Positions 45,538 to 54,326 are shown, counted from the first letter of the stretch. The stretch: 64,000 bases of DNA from Actinomycetospora lemnae (GCF_028737315.1 NZ_JAQZAO010000009.1:62001-126000), one strand, 5' to 3'. Numbers and translations: made by a program. The notes: generated from the letters alone by a model not told the origin.

Positions 45538-45951
45538 ATGCGGACGAGCGAGGTAGCCGCCGAAGCGCGGGTCAACCCGCAGACGTTGCGGTACTACGAG
45601 AGACGAGGGCTGCTGCCAGACCCGGCACGATCCTCGTCGGGATACCGCTCGTACGGATCGGAAGCCGTTCGGCTGGTGCGGTTCATCAAGCGCGCCCAAG
45701 CCCTCGGCTTCGCCCTCGATGAGGTCAAGTCCCTGCTGGAGCTGGCCGAGGGCGGTCCCGACCGCTGTGAGGCCGCTCGCCACCTGGCGACCTCCAAGAT
45801 CGCGGACCTGGAGGGCCGGATCGCGGACCTGGAGGCGATTCGCGCAGGTCTCGCGCGGCTGGTGGAGACCTGCGATCAGCCCCGGGATCGGCGGGACTGC
45901 CCGATCTTGGCCGACATCAGCGGCGACAGCGACAAGGAGGTAGACCGATGA
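45538..45951 (+). CDS. merR: Mercury-responsive MerR regulator
   Basis: The 137-residue product begins MRTSEVAAEARVNPQTLRYYERRGLLP, the MerR helix-turn-helix with wing (SSSGYRSYG), then a long dimerisation helix. Cysteines 77, 112 and 121 have the same spacing (35 and 9) as the three Hg(II) ligands of Tn501 MerR (C79/82, C114/117, C123/126), including the C-terminal CPIL. This is therefore a Hg(II) sensor rather than a copper or zinc one. It binds as a dimer and underwinds the long-spacer promoter upstream. It overlaps merB by four bases. Confidence 0.9.
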   Translation: MRTSEVAAEARVNPQTLRYYERRGLLPDPARSSSGYRSYGSEAVRLVRFIKRAQALGFALDEVKSLLELAEGGPDRCEAARHLATSKIADLEGRIADLEAIRAGLARLVETCDQPRDRRDCPILADISGDSDKEVDR

Positions 45952-46634
45952 CCGCCGCCAGCGGACCGCTGAGAATCGAATCGCTGTGCGACAGCGACGG
46001 GAGCGGCGTCGTCGCCCGGCAGCGCGCCCTGCCGCCCGCGACGCAGGAGGTGCACCGCATGGTGCTTCGCGCGTTCCTGAGCAGCGACGAACCTCCCCGT
46101 CGTCGTGATCTACCGGAATCGTGCGGGATCGACGTGGACGAGGCCTTGGCCCTGCTTGACGAGGTCGACTTGGTACACCTGGACGCGGACGGGCGAGTGG
46201 TCGTGGCCTACCCGTTCGCCGGCCGCATCACCGGGCACACCGTGCGCGTCGACGCCGATCCCGCGCTGCAGGCGATGTGCGCGATCGACGCCCTGGGTAT
46301 CCCGATGTTGGCAGGGCGAGACGGGGTCATCGAGTCGGCCGATCCGCTCGATGGACAGCCGATCCGAGTCGAGTGCACCGGCGGCAGCTGGCGTTGGGCT
46401 CCGGCGGAGACGGTCGTGCTGCTGGCCCAGTCCGCGGAGTGCGGCGTTGCCGCCGAGTGCTTGTGCCCGGCAATCACCTTCCACGGGACTCGACACGGCG
46501 CCGAGGCTCATCTTGACGGCCGATCAGACCTGACCGGGCTGGTGCTCGGCCAAGACCAGGCGCTCGAGATCGCTCGCTTCTCTTTCGGCCTGTTACTTGC
46601 TCCGGCCGCGGACGCTAATGGAGACATTGGATGA
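45948..46634 (+). CDS. merB: Organomercurial lyase
   Basis: The 228-residue product matches MerB: an N-terminal winged domain, VVVAYPFAGRITGHTVRVDADPALQAMCAIDALGIPML, and the C-terminal AECLCPAITFHGT with LTGLVLGQDQALEIARFSFGLLL. Cys111 and Asp114 (MCAID) and Cys173 correspond to the catalytic C96, D99 and C159 of the R831b enzyme. It cleaves the C-Hg bond to release Hg(II). No merA (mercuric reductase) or merT/merP is visible, so the operon is a lyase-only type unless merA lies elsewhere. Confidence 0.88.
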   Translation: MTAASGPLRIESLCDSDGSGVVARQRALPPATQEVHRMVLRAFLSSDEPPRRRDLPESCGIDVDEALALLDEVDLVHLDADGRVVVAYPFAGRITGHTVRVDADPALQAMCAIDALGIPMLAGRDGVIESADPLDGQPIRVECTGGSWRWAPAETVVLLAQSAECGVAAECLCPAITFHGTRHGAEAHLDGRSDLTGLVLGQDQALEIARFSFGLLLAPAADANGDIG

Positions 46635-46969
46635 CGATCGAGCTCTTGCATACCGAGGAGTGCCCGAACGCCGCGACATACCTGCCTCGACTGCGGCAGC
46701 TCGTCGCCGATGCTGGGGTGAACGAGCCGGTACAGGTACGGCTCATCGCGGACCCGACGCAGGCGCAGCGCGAGGAGTTCCTCGGATCGCCGACGGTCCG
46801 CATCGATGGTCGGGACGTCGACCCCAGCTCCGACGAGCGCCGCGACTACGGCCTGAGCTGCCGCCTCTACGCCGGCCCGTCCGGGCTGAGCGGCGCGCCA
46901 CCGGACAGCTGGGTCTTGGAGATGCTCCGACGACGCGGAACGGTGGAGACTAACGATGCGGAGGCGTAG
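46631..46969 (+). CDS. Thioredoxin-fold protein of the mer operon
   Basis: The 112-residue product begins MTIELLHTEECPNAATYLPRLRQLVADAG, a thioredoxin-like beta-alpha start with a single Cys11, and continues with the cis-Pro strand FLGSPTVRIDGRDVDP. Cys79 (YGLSCRLYAG) is the second cysteine. Such proteins occur beside merB in actinobacterial mer loci. It could shuttle Hg(II) from MerB or reduce thiols; that role is inferred from context. It overlaps merB by four bases. Confidence 0.72.
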   Translation: MTIELLHTEECPNAATYLPRLRQLVADAGVNEPVQVRLIADPTQAQREEFLGSPTVRIDGRDVDPSSDERRDYGLSCRLYAGPSGLSGAPPDSWVLEMLRRRGTVETNDAEA

Positions 46970-47522
46970 CCCACGACCAGTTGCCGCCGCCGAGGGCATC
47001 GCCTTGGCCGCGTTGAGCGGCTATGTCGGAACTAAAGCTATGGACCCCGTGTCGCAGAAGTTGTACGAACCAGAGTCCGTCGCCGATCGGGCCCGCGAGG
47101 ACGCAGCTCGGCCCGGCCCGCCGTACCGCATCGCCGCCGAGAAGCTCGCCTCGTTGTCCGGGCTGCATCTCCACGACGCGCAGCTCGACCGCGCCGCGCT
47201 GGTCTTGCACTACGGCTTAGCCGTGTCCTGGGCGCCCGTCTACATGCTGCTACGCCGAGCGGCCGCACAAGGTCCGGTAACCGCGGCGTTGGTCACCGGT
47301 TCGGCAATGAGCCTCGTTGCCGATGAGCTGATGACTCCCGCTTTCGGGTTCTCCGCGCCAAACCTGGAGTACCCCCTTGCGACTCACCTTCGTGGGTTCG
47401 CAGCCCATCTGGCCTTCGGGCTGGCCGTTGCAGCGGTCAACGAAACCGCGTGGTGGCTACTTGGCCACCAGCCGCACATGAAGACGGCTACGACACGAGA
47501 CAGAAGGGACAGCCAGCGGTGA
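46956..47522 (+). CDS. DUF1440/YagU-like membrane protein
   Basis: The 188-residue integral membrane protein has an N-terminal Ala-rich helix (AAEGIALAALSGYVGTKAM) with a DPVSQKLYEPES motif and four hydrophobic segments (about 90-107, 116-134, 147-170). The pattern resembles the YagU/DUF1440 group. It overlaps the thioredoxin-like gene by 14 bases and the rhodanese gene by four, so it belongs to the mer operon transcript. No mercury transport motif is evident. Confidence 0.6.
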   Translation: MRRRSPRPVAAAEGIALAALSGYVGTKAMDPVSQKLYEPESVADRAREDAARPGPPYRIAAEKLASLSGLHLHDAQLDRAALVLHYGLAVSWAPVYMLLRRAAAQGPVTAALVTGSAMSLVADELMTPAFGFSAPNLEYPLATHLRGFAAHLAFGLAVAAVNETAWWLLGHQPHMKTATTRDRRDSQR

Positions 47523-48184
47523 AGGCAGTTCAGTACCCGGAGCTACAACAGTTGCTTGACCAGGGCGCGCAGCTGGTCGAGGTGCTCCCGGCCGAGGAGT
47601 ACGCTGAGATGCACCTGCCCGGTGCGGTCAATATTCCACTCAAGCACCTCGATGAGGCCACGACCGCTGACCTGGACCGCGATCAGCCTGTCGTCGTCTA
47701 TTGCTGGGACGGTCTTTGAGACATGAGCCCACGAGCCGCGTGCCGGCTCCAGACGCTCGGGTTCACTCAGGTCTACGATTACATGCCCGGAAAGGTCGAC
47801 TGGCTGGCGCGAAACCTTCCCATTGAAGGCACTGAGCCCAACGCTCCGACCATTGGGCGATTCCTTCTTGACGATGTGGTCGCAGCCGCACCCGAAGAGG
47901 CCATCGCGGATGTACGCAGTCGGGTCGCCGCGTCTCCGCACTCCGTCGCGCTGGTCACCGAGTCCGGTGTCCTAATCGGCCGGCTCCGCGCCAGCCATCT
48001 AGAAAACACCAGCGACTCTTCCACCGCAGCCGCCGTGATGGAGCCCGGCCCCTCAACACTGCGACCACACGAGCTCGCGGAGTCCACCCATGCCCGTCTC
48101 ACCGAGAAGGGCTTGCATTACGCCATCGTCACCGACCCCGACGGACGCCTCCTCGGCATCGTCCGGCCCCAAGATCTAGCCTGA
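47519..48184 (+). CDS. Rhodanese-CBS protein with in-frame TGA at codon 67 (selenoprotein candidate or pseudogene)
   Basis: The frame runs from GTG 47519 (overlapping the upstream stop) to 48184, with one in-frame TGA at 47717-47719. Before it lies a rhodanese domain (AQLVEVLPAEEYAEMHLPGAVNIPL, PVVVYCWDGL); after it DMSPRAACRLQTLGF, YDYMPGKVDWLARNLPIEG and two CBS-like motifs (SVALVTESGVLIGRLRASHL and HYAIVTDPDGRLLGIVRPQDL). Relatives I recall have YC-x4-C-D-SPRA here, so the TGA replaces a Cys codon. No other stop or frameshift is present in 221 codons. It could be read as selenocysteine, or be a TGC/TGT-to-TGA nonsense mutation, or reinitiate at ATG 47723. Confidence 0.7.
47725..47749 (+). 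promoter_or_regulatory. Possible SECIS-like hairpin after the TGA
   Basis: Starting 6 bases after the TGA, GAGCC-CACG pairs with CGTG-CC-GGCTC (two-base bulge), leaving the loop AGCCG with a G in the second position, as in bacterial SECIS elements. The distance from TGA to loop is 14 bases, slightly less than in known examples. The sequence also encodes conserved residues, so coincidence is possible. Confidence 0.3.
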
Positions 48185-48272
48185 CGCTCACTCGACCTCC
48201 TGCTTGAAGACGTAAAGAATGTCCTCACCAGGCATTGAATGCCCGTCTGGCCTGTTCCGGTCACATCGAAAG

Positions 48273-48668
48273 CTACGACGTCAGGGTGTCGAGCGCGGCT
48301 CGGAGTCGCTTGCCGGCGTCGGCGGCGACGTCGCCGAGGTCGGCTTCGCCGTCGGTGGCCATGCTGAGCAGGGAAGCGGGGTCGACGGCCTGGACGACGG
48401 TCCGGTCGCCGACACGACGGACGGTGACGTTGCACGGCAGCAGGAGCCCGACCTCGGGGCTGGCGGAGATGGCGGCGTGGGCGAGTTGCGGGTTGCACGC
48501 GCCGAGGATGGTGTAGTCGTCGATCTGCTCGCCGAGCTTGGCGGCGAGGGCGCCCTTGATGTCGATGGTGGTCAGTACGCCGAAGCCCTGCTCGCCGAGT
48601 GCGGCGGTGACGGCGTCGATGGCTTGTTGGTGGTCGAGGTCGACCTCGATGGTGTGGGCGATCTGCAC
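48273..48668 (-). CDS. DUF302 domain protein
   Basis: The 131-residue product is a single DUF302 domain: HTIEVDLDHQQAIDAVTAALGEQGFGVLTTIDIKGALAAKLG, the conserved YTILGACNPQLAHAAISASPEVGLLLPCNVTVR, and VDPASLLSM. The two cysteines (GACNP and LPCNV) are typical. DUF302 genes often sit with sulfur and heavy-metal loci. It is divergent from the CstR-like gene across a palindromic operator. The function is unknown; a heme- or thiol-related role is a guess only. Confidence 0.88.
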   Translation of the reverse strand: MQIAHTIEVDLDHQQAIDAVTAALGEQGFGVLTTIDIKGALAAKLGEQIDDYTILGACNPQLAHAAISASPEVGLLLPCNVTVRRVGDRTVVQAVDPASLLSMATDGEADLGDVAADAGKRLRAALDTLTS

Positions 48669-48718
48669 AGTGAATGCACCTCCTGCTTGCGGTCCGGGTG
48701 GTCGGGGTCACAGCGTAG

Positions 48719-49069
<351 letters not shown>

Positions 49070-49119
49070 CCGCCGCCGGCTCGCGTCCTCCCGCACCAGG
49101 ACCGACGCATCGGTAGGAG

Positions 49120-49137
49120 ATACCCTACCGGGTAGGG
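49120..49137. promoter_or_regulatory. Second CsoR/CstR-type operator, upstream of the MBL-rhodanese gene
   Basis: ATACCCTACCGGGTAGGG (palindrome TACCC-TACC-GGGTA) ends 7 bases before the MBL-rhodanese ATG. It resembles the operator at 48725-48739 and would place the sulfur genes under the same repressor. Confidence 0.72.
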
Positions 49138-49144
49138 AAACACC

Positions 49145-50518
49145 ATGATCGATATCCAGACGATCGCCACCCCCGGGCTGGGCGACCGCAGCTACCTGGC
49201 CCACGACGGCGAGGTCGCGCTGGTGGTCGACCCGCAACGCGACATCGACCGCGTCACCGAGCTGGTCGAGCAGCTGGGCGTGCAGGTCACGCACGTCGCC
49301 GAGACCCACATCCACAACGACTACCTGACCGGCGGCCTCGATCTGGCCGAGCGCACCGGCGCCGCGTACCTGGTGGATGCCCGCGACGAGGTCAGCTTCG
49401 AGCGGACCCCGGTCTCCGACGGCGACGAGATCGCCGTCGGATCGATGCGGCTGCGCCCGATCGCCACGCCCGGGCACACCCACCACCACTTGTCCTACGC
49501 GCTGGCCGACGAGTCGGGCGCCGTGGCGGCGGTGTTCACCGGGGGCTCGCTGCTCTACGGCACCACCGGGCGCACCGACCTGGTCTCCCCCGACGACACC
49601 GACCAGCTCACCCACGCCCAGTACCACTCCGTGCGCCGCCTGGTCGACGAGCTCCCCGCCGAGGCCGCGGTGTACCCGACACACGGGTTCGGCAGCTTCT
49701 GCGCCGGCACCCCCGCCTCCGGCGCCGACAGCTCCACCATCGGCGAGGAGGCCGACGCCAACCCCGCGCTGACCAAGGACGAGCAGCAGTTCGTCGACGA
49801 CCTCATCGCCGGGCTCGGCGCCTACCCCGCCTACTACGCCCGCATGAGCCCGACCAACGCCGCCGGCCCCGCCCCGGCCGACCTCTCCGCACCCGAACAG
49901 GTCGACACCACCGAGCTGCGGCGTCGCCTCGAAGCCGGACAGTGGGTCGCCGACCTGCGTGACCGCACCGCGTTCGCCGCCGGGCACCTGCCCGGGTCGC
50001 TGTCCTTCCAGCTCGCGCAGCCGTTCGTGACCTACCTGGGCTGGCTGTTCCCCTTCGACCAGGAACTGACCCTGATCGGGGAGACACCCGAGCAGATCGC
50101 CGACGCCCAGCGCGAGCTCGTGCGCATCGGCATCGACCGCATGGCCGCCGCCACCGGCAGCATCGACGAGCTCGCCGACGGGCAGGGCCTCGAGTCCTAC
50201 CCGGTGTCGGACTTCGCCGGGCTGGCCGAGCGCGAGCCGGACCAGGTGTTCGTCATCGACGCCCGCACCGACGGCGAGCGCGCCGGCGGCGGCGTCCGCG
50301 GCTCGGTGCACATCCCGCTGCACGAACTCCCCGCCGGCCGCGACGAGGTCCCCACCCAGGGCGAGGTCTGGGTCTACTGCGGCTCGGGCTACCGCGCGTC
50401 GATCGCCGCCTCGCTGCTCGCCTCGGGCGACGACAAGGACCGACACCTCGTCGTGATCAACGACGAGTGGGCCAACGCCGCCGACGCCGACCTGCCCATC
50501 ACCACCGACGGCCAGTAG
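49145..50518 (+). CDS. MBL-fold persulfide dioxygenase fused to rhodanese domains (CstB-like)
   Basis: The 457-residue protein has an N-terminal metallo-beta-lactamase domain (THIHNDYLTGG at 54-64, iron ligands His55/His57/Asp59; PGHTHHHLSYAL), followed by two rhodanese domains. The first (VADLRDRTAFAAGHLPGS) has no Cys loop; the second has the active loop WVYCGSGYRAS. This is the CstB-like order. It oxidises low-molecular-weight persulfide to sulfite and thiosulfate in the cytoplasm. The FTGGSLLYG stretch has Gly where many family members have the metal-bridging Asp, an interesting departure common in actinobacteria. It is first gene after the operator. Confidence 0.9.
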   Translation: MIDIQTIATPGLGDRSYLAHDGEVALVVDPQRDIDRVTELVEQLGVQVTHVAETHIHNDYLTGGLDLAERTGAAYLVDARDEVSFERTPVSDGDEIAVGSMRLRPIATPGHTHHHLSYALADESGAVAAVFTGGSLLYGTTGRTDLVSPDDTDQLTHAQYHSVRRLVDELPAEAAVYPTHGFGSFCAGTPASGADSSTIGEEADANPALTKDEQQFVDDLIAGLGAYPAYYARMSPTNAAGPAPADLSAPEQVDTTELRRRLEAGQWVADLRDRTAFAAGHLPGSLSFQLAQPFVTYLGWLFPFDQELTLIGETPEQIADAQRELVRIGIDRMAAATGSIDELADGQGLESYPVSDFAGLAEREPDQVFVIDARTDGERAGGGVRGSVHIPLHELPAGRDEVPTQGEVWVYCGSGYRASIAASLLASGDDKDRHLVVINDEWANAADADLPITTDGQ

Positions 50519-50677
50519 GCCCGTCCGGATCAGCCGGAGCCCGCAGACCCTCCGCGTTCAGGCGCGGCGAGGGCGGCCCGGTACAACCGGGCCGCCCTCC
50601 AGCCGGCGGAGCACTCCGGTCCGTCATCACCACCAAGCGTCTTCACCGAGCATCTACCGAGAGGAAACCGTTTGCCC

Positions 50678-51352
50678 ATGGCCGCCTCCGCCACCCCGGA
50701 GACGCTGACTGCTCCGACGCTGACCACCTGGATGCGACCAGACAGCGGCGCCGAGCGCTCTGCTGCACCTCTCGTCGTGGACGTGCGCAGCGCCGCCGAG
50801 TACGAAGCGCTGCACATCCGCGGCTCTTACCACGTGCCGTTGCCCATCCTGTCCGAGCACACCGAGCAGCTGGTCCGTCAGCTCGGCACGCCCCGGCCGT
50901 CCGGGACGCCGGACGAGGGCACGCCGGACGGGGGCGCGCCGGTCGTGCTGGTCTGCCAGTCCGGGGTCCGCGCCGAGCAGGCCCGCCGGCGCCTGGTCGC
51001 GGCCGGCTTTGACGACGCCCGCGTGCTCGACGGCGGGGTACTGGCGTACACGGCAGCCGGCGGCGAGGTCGTACGCGGACGCCGCACCTGGGCCCTGGAG
51101 CGCCAGGTCCGCCTCGTCGCCGGGTCCCTCGTGCTCGTCGGACTCGGTGCCGGGCGCTACCTCTCGCCGAGGGCACGGCTGCTCACCACCGGTGTCGGCG
51201 CCGGCCTGACCTTCTCCGCGCTCTCGGACACCTGCGCGATGGGCCGGCTGCTCTCGCGGTTGCCGTTCAACCAGGCCACCCCGGAACCCACCGCCACCGA
51301 GAGCCTCACCCAGCTCGACGACGTCTCCACCTCGAGGCCCCGGAGGCGATGA
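50678..51352 (+). CDS. Rhodanese with DUF2892-type membrane segment
   Basis: The 224-residue product has an N-terminal rhodanese domain (APLVVDVRSAAEYEALHIRGSYHVPL, active loop VLVCQSGVRAEQARR) and a C-terminal part with two hydrophobic helices (VRLVAGSLVLVGLGAGRYLS and LLTTGVGAGLTFSALSDTCAMGRLLSRLPF) as in DUF2892. It anchors sulfur transferase activity at the membrane. ATG 50678 follows GAGAGGAAA. The second helix pair and its Cys may bind or relay sulfur. It is coupled to the TauE gene. Confidence 0.85.
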   Translation: MAASATPETLTAPTLTTWMRPDSGAERSAAPLVVDVRSAAEYEALHIRGSYHVPLPILSEHTEQLVRQLGTPRPSGTPDEGTPDGGAPVVLVCQSGVRAEQARRRLVAAGFDDARVLDGGVLAYTAAGGEVVRGRRTWALERQVRLVAGSLVLVGLGAGRYLSPRARLLTTGVGAGLTFSALSDTCAMGRLLSRLPFNQATPEPTATESLTQLDDVSTSRPRRR

Positions 51353-51354
51353 CG

Positions 51355-52153
51355 ATGGCCCTGACCGCCGTGCTCGCCGCGGTGTTCGGGCTGGTCATCG
51401 GGGCCCTGCTCGGCCTGGTGGGCGGCGGCGGGGGCATCCTCGCCGTCCCCGCCCTGGTCTACGGCCTGGGACTGCCTCTGGCCGCCGCCGTGCCCGCGTC
51501 GCTGGTGGTCATCGGTACCGCCTCCGCGGTCGCGGTCGCCCCGCGGGCCCGCCACGAGGTCGCCTGGCGCCTCGCGGCGATCATCGGGGCGGCCGGCATC
51601 CCCACCGCTCTGGCCGGCGGCGTGGTCAACCGCCACCTCGACCAGCAGTGGCTCATGCTCGCCTTCGCCGCGATCATGGTGGCCGCCGGGGTGCGCATGC
51701 TGCGCGGCACCGGCCAGGGCGGCGGGGTCTGCGAGCTACCCGGAGGCGGTGTGGCCTGGCGGCGCTGCCTGCCCCGGGCCGTCCTGACCGGGCTGGCCGT
51801 CGGCTTCCTGACCGGCCTGCTCGGGGTCGGTGGCGGCTTCCTGTTGGTCCCCGCACTCATCGTCGCGCTCGGCCTGCGCACACCCACCGCGGTCGCCACC
51901 TCCCCTAGTAGTGGTCACCATCAACGCCGTCGCGGGCCTCATCCCGTACCTCACCGCCCCCACCGGCAGCGGGCCCCCGATAAACTGGGCCGTCATCGGC
52001 ACCTTCGCCCTCGCCGCGATCGTCTCGTCCCTGCCCGCCGGGCACCTCGCCCGGCGGCTCCGCGCCAAGACCCTGCGCCGCGGTTTCGCCGTGCTCGTGC
52101 TCCTCGTCGCCGCCGGCATCGCGACCGACACCGTCGTCGACCTGCTCACCTGA
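51355..52153 (+). pseudogene. TauE/SafE sulfite/sulfonate permease, frameshifted
   Basis: The first half (LAAVFGLVIGALLGLVGGGGGILAVPALVYGLGLP, CLPRAVLTGLAVGFLTGLLGVGGGFLLVPALIVALGLRTPTAVATS) is a typical TauE family permease half. At the CCCC run (51902-51905) the frame shifts: the true continuation LVVVTINAVAGLIPYL...FALAAIVSSLPAGHLARRLRAKTL...AVLVLLVAAGIATDTVVDLLT is in the next frame and ends at 52153. Removing one C restores a normal protein of about 265 residues. It would export sulfite or thiosulfate from the persulfide dioxygenase reaction. Confidence 0.8.
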
Positions 52154-52183
52154 TCACTCACCGGAACCCCGAAAGGACCTCGC

Positions 52184-52510
52184 ATGACCACCCCCGAGAA
52201 CACTCCTGAGACCACGATCGACGAGCTCGACCGCCACCTCGCCTCCGGCGGACGCGTGCTCGACGTGCGCAACCCCGACGAGTACGCCGACGCCCACATC
52301 CCGGGCGCCACGCTGATCCCGCTGCCCGAGCTCGACCAGCGGCTGGGCGACGTCCCGTCCGATCGGCCCGTCCACGTCGTGTGCCAGTCCGGGCGCAGCG
52401 CGCAAGCCGTCCAGCAGCTCATCGAGGCCGACGTCGACGCCGTGTCCGTCACCGGCGGAACCAGCGGCTGGAGCGAGTCTGGCCGACCCACCGAGACCGG
52501 CAGCAGTTGA
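52184..52510 (+). CDS. Small rhodanese
   Basis: The 108-residue single-domain protein has TIDELDRHLASGGRVLDVRNPDEYADAHIPGATLIPL, and the active loop VHVVCQSGRSAQAVQQL with the catalytic Cys. It is a stand-alone sulfurtransferase of the persulfide operon, 30 bases after TauE. It would carry sulfane sulfur between thiols and the MBL enzyme. Confidence 0.92.
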   Translation: MTTPENTPETTIDELDRHLASGGRVLDVRNPDEYADAHIPGATLIPLPELDQRLGDVPSDRPVHVVCQSGRSAQAVQQLIEADVDAVSVTGGTSGWSESGRPTETGSS

Positions 52511-52611
52511 ACCGACCGGCGCCGTCTCCGGCCGCGGTGGCACCGACGTACTCCGTGACCGGACTCCCGGGCGCACCACAGCGCACCCATCTCCCGAAAG
52601 GAGCAACCACC

Positions 52612-52821
52612 ATGATGGGTCCGATGAGCATGCTGGGCTGGCTGTGGCCCACCTTGATCATCATCGGGCTGATCGTGCTCGCCGTCGGCGTCATCGCCCT
52701 CAGCCGTCAGCGCGGGGTCGCGAGCTCCGGGTCCACCGCCCGCGAGCTCCTCGACCAGCGCTACGCCCGCGGCGAGATCGACGACGCCGAATACCAGCGC
52801 CGACGCGACCAGCTGTCATGA
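52612..52821 (+). CDS. Small SHOCT-domain membrane protein
   Basis: The 69-residue product has one transmembrane helix (LGWLWPTLIIIGLIVLAVGVIAL) and the C-terminal SHOCT motif (ARELLDQRYARGEIDDAEYQRRRDQL). A strong AAAGGAG site (52597-52603) precedes ATG 52612. Such proteins are common beside copper oxidase and efflux genes. It overlaps the multicopper oxidase start by four bases. Confidence 0.85.
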   Translation: MMGPMSMLGWLWPTLIIIGLIVLAVGVIALSRQRGVASSGSTARELLDQRYARGEIDDAEYQRRRDQLS

Positions 52822-54326
52822 GCCACCCCTCTCGCGGGCCCCGGATGAGCCGGCGCGCTGCCCTGGGGTTGATGGGACTGGGCGCCGCCGCCGTCGCCGC
52901 CGGCACCACGGGATGGATCACCACTACCAGCGACGGTGACCGGCTGGAGCCCGTCACCGGCCAACCGCTGCGCGACCCGCCTCCGGTGCGCAGCGCCGGC
53001 GGTCGGCTGGCCCTCGAGCTCACCGCCGGCGTGGGGACCGTGCTGGCCGGACACCGCACCCGAGCGCTGGGCTACAACGGCTCCTCGCCCAGCCCGACCC
53101 TGCGGGTACGTCCCGGCGACGAAATCGCGCTGCGGCTGCGCAACGAACTCGACCAGCCCACCAACCTGCACACCCACGGGCTGCGCGTCTCCCCCGAAGG
53201 CAACTCCGACAACCCCTTCCTCCGGATCGACCCCGGCGCGACCTTCGACTACCGGATCGCCATCCCGTCCGACCACCCCACCGGCACCTTCTGGTACCAC
53301 CCCCACCACCACGGCACCGTCGCCGACCAGCTCTTCGGCGGCCTCGCCGGCGCCCTCATCGTCGACGGCGGCGACGAGCCGCCCGTCGGCGCCGAACACA
53401 CCGTCCTCGTCACCGACACGACCCTCGACGCCGACGGCGGCGTCGTCGCTCCCGATGCGATGCAGCGCATGGCCGGCCGCCAGGGCGAGCTGCTCCTGGT
53501 CAACGGCCAGCACCAACCCGTCATCGACGCCGCCGCCGGGGATGTCCACCGCTGGCGGGTGATCAACGCGTGCAGCTCGCGTGCACTGGCGCTGCGCCTC
53601 GACGACCACGCCCTCACCCAGATCGCGCTCGACGGCGCCTACCTGCCCGCGCCCGCCGTCCGCGACCGCGTCCTGCTCGCTCCCGGCAACCGCGCCGACG
53701 TCCTCGTCCGGCCCACCCGACCCGGCACCTACGCCCTGCGCGCCGAACCCGACGACCGCGGCACCACCGCCATGGGCATGAACCCCGGCGGCGTCAACGC
53801 CACGTCCGCCACGACCCTGGCCACCTTCACCGTCACCGGCGCCGAGACCGACCCTGCAGCCCTTCCTGCGACTCCGACCTCCGGAGACTCCCCCAGCGGG
53901 CCGATCACCGGTCGCCGTCAGATCGCCTTCACGATGGGAATGGGCGGGGGAATGGGCGGGGGAATGGGCGGGGGAATGGGCGGGAACGGTCCCGGGACCG
54001 GGATGACCTTCGCGATCGACGGCCGACCCTACGATCCCGCCCGGACCGACCAATCCGTCGCTCTCGGCTCGATCGAGGAATGGACGATCACCAACCCGAC
54101 CCCGATGGCTCATCCGTTCCACCTGCACGTCTGGCCCTTCGAAGTCCTCGCCACCAGCGCCGGGACACCACCCACCGGCACCCTCCAGGACGTCGTCCTC
54201 GTCCCCGCCCAAGGGTGGGCGCGACTCCGCATCCCCTTCACCGCCCATCCCGGCCGAAGCGTCTATCACTGCCACGTCCTGGACCACGAGGACGCCGGCA
54301 TGATGGCCACCGCCGACGTGCGCTAG
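52818..54326 (+). CDS. Multicopper oxidase with Tat signal
   Basis: The 502-residue product starts with a Tat-type signal (MSRRAALGLMGLGAAAVAAG). It has three cupredoxin domains with the copper motifs NLHTHGLR, GTFWYHPHHHG, HPFHLHVWPF and YHCHVLDHEDAGMM. Type 1 copper is bound by the last His/Cys/Met cluster. It would oxidise Cu(I), bilirubin-like or phenolic compounds outside the cell. Between domains 2 and 3 is a Met/Gly-rich repeat (MGGG unit). Such Met-rich segments in CueO-type oxidases bind Cu(I). Confidence 0.92.
   Translation: MSHPSRGPRMSRRAALGLMGLGAAAVAAGTTGWITTTSDGDRLEPVTGQPLRDPPPVRSAGGRLALELTAGVGTVLAGHRTRALGYNGSSPSPTLRVRPGDEIALRLRNELDQPTNLHTHGLRVSPEGNSDNPFLRIDPGATFDYRIAIPSDHPTGTFWYHPHHHGTVADQLFGGLAGALIVDGGDEPPVGAEHTVLVTDTTLDADGGVVAPDAMQRMAGRQGELLLVNGQHQPVIDAAAGDVHRWRVINACSSRALALRLDDHALTQIALDGAYLPAPAVRDRVLLAPGNRADVLVRPTRPGTYALRAEPDDRGTTAMGMNPGGVNATSATTLATFTVTGAETDPAALPATPTSGDSPSGPITGRRQIAFTMGMGGGMGGGMGGGMGGNGPGTGMTFAIDGRPYDPARTDQSVALGSIEEWTITNPTPMAHPFHLHVWPFEVLATSAGTPPTGTLQDVVLVPAQGWARLRIPFTAHPGRSVYHCHVLDHEDAGMMATADVR
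53940..53984 (+). repeat. 12-bp tandem repeat encoding Met-Gly-Gly-Gly
   Basis: Four copies (last one partial) of ATGGGCGGGGGA lie inside the multicopper oxidase gene and encode an MGGG repeat, preceded by MGMGGG. Copy number may vary by slippage without frame loss. Confidence 0.9.
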
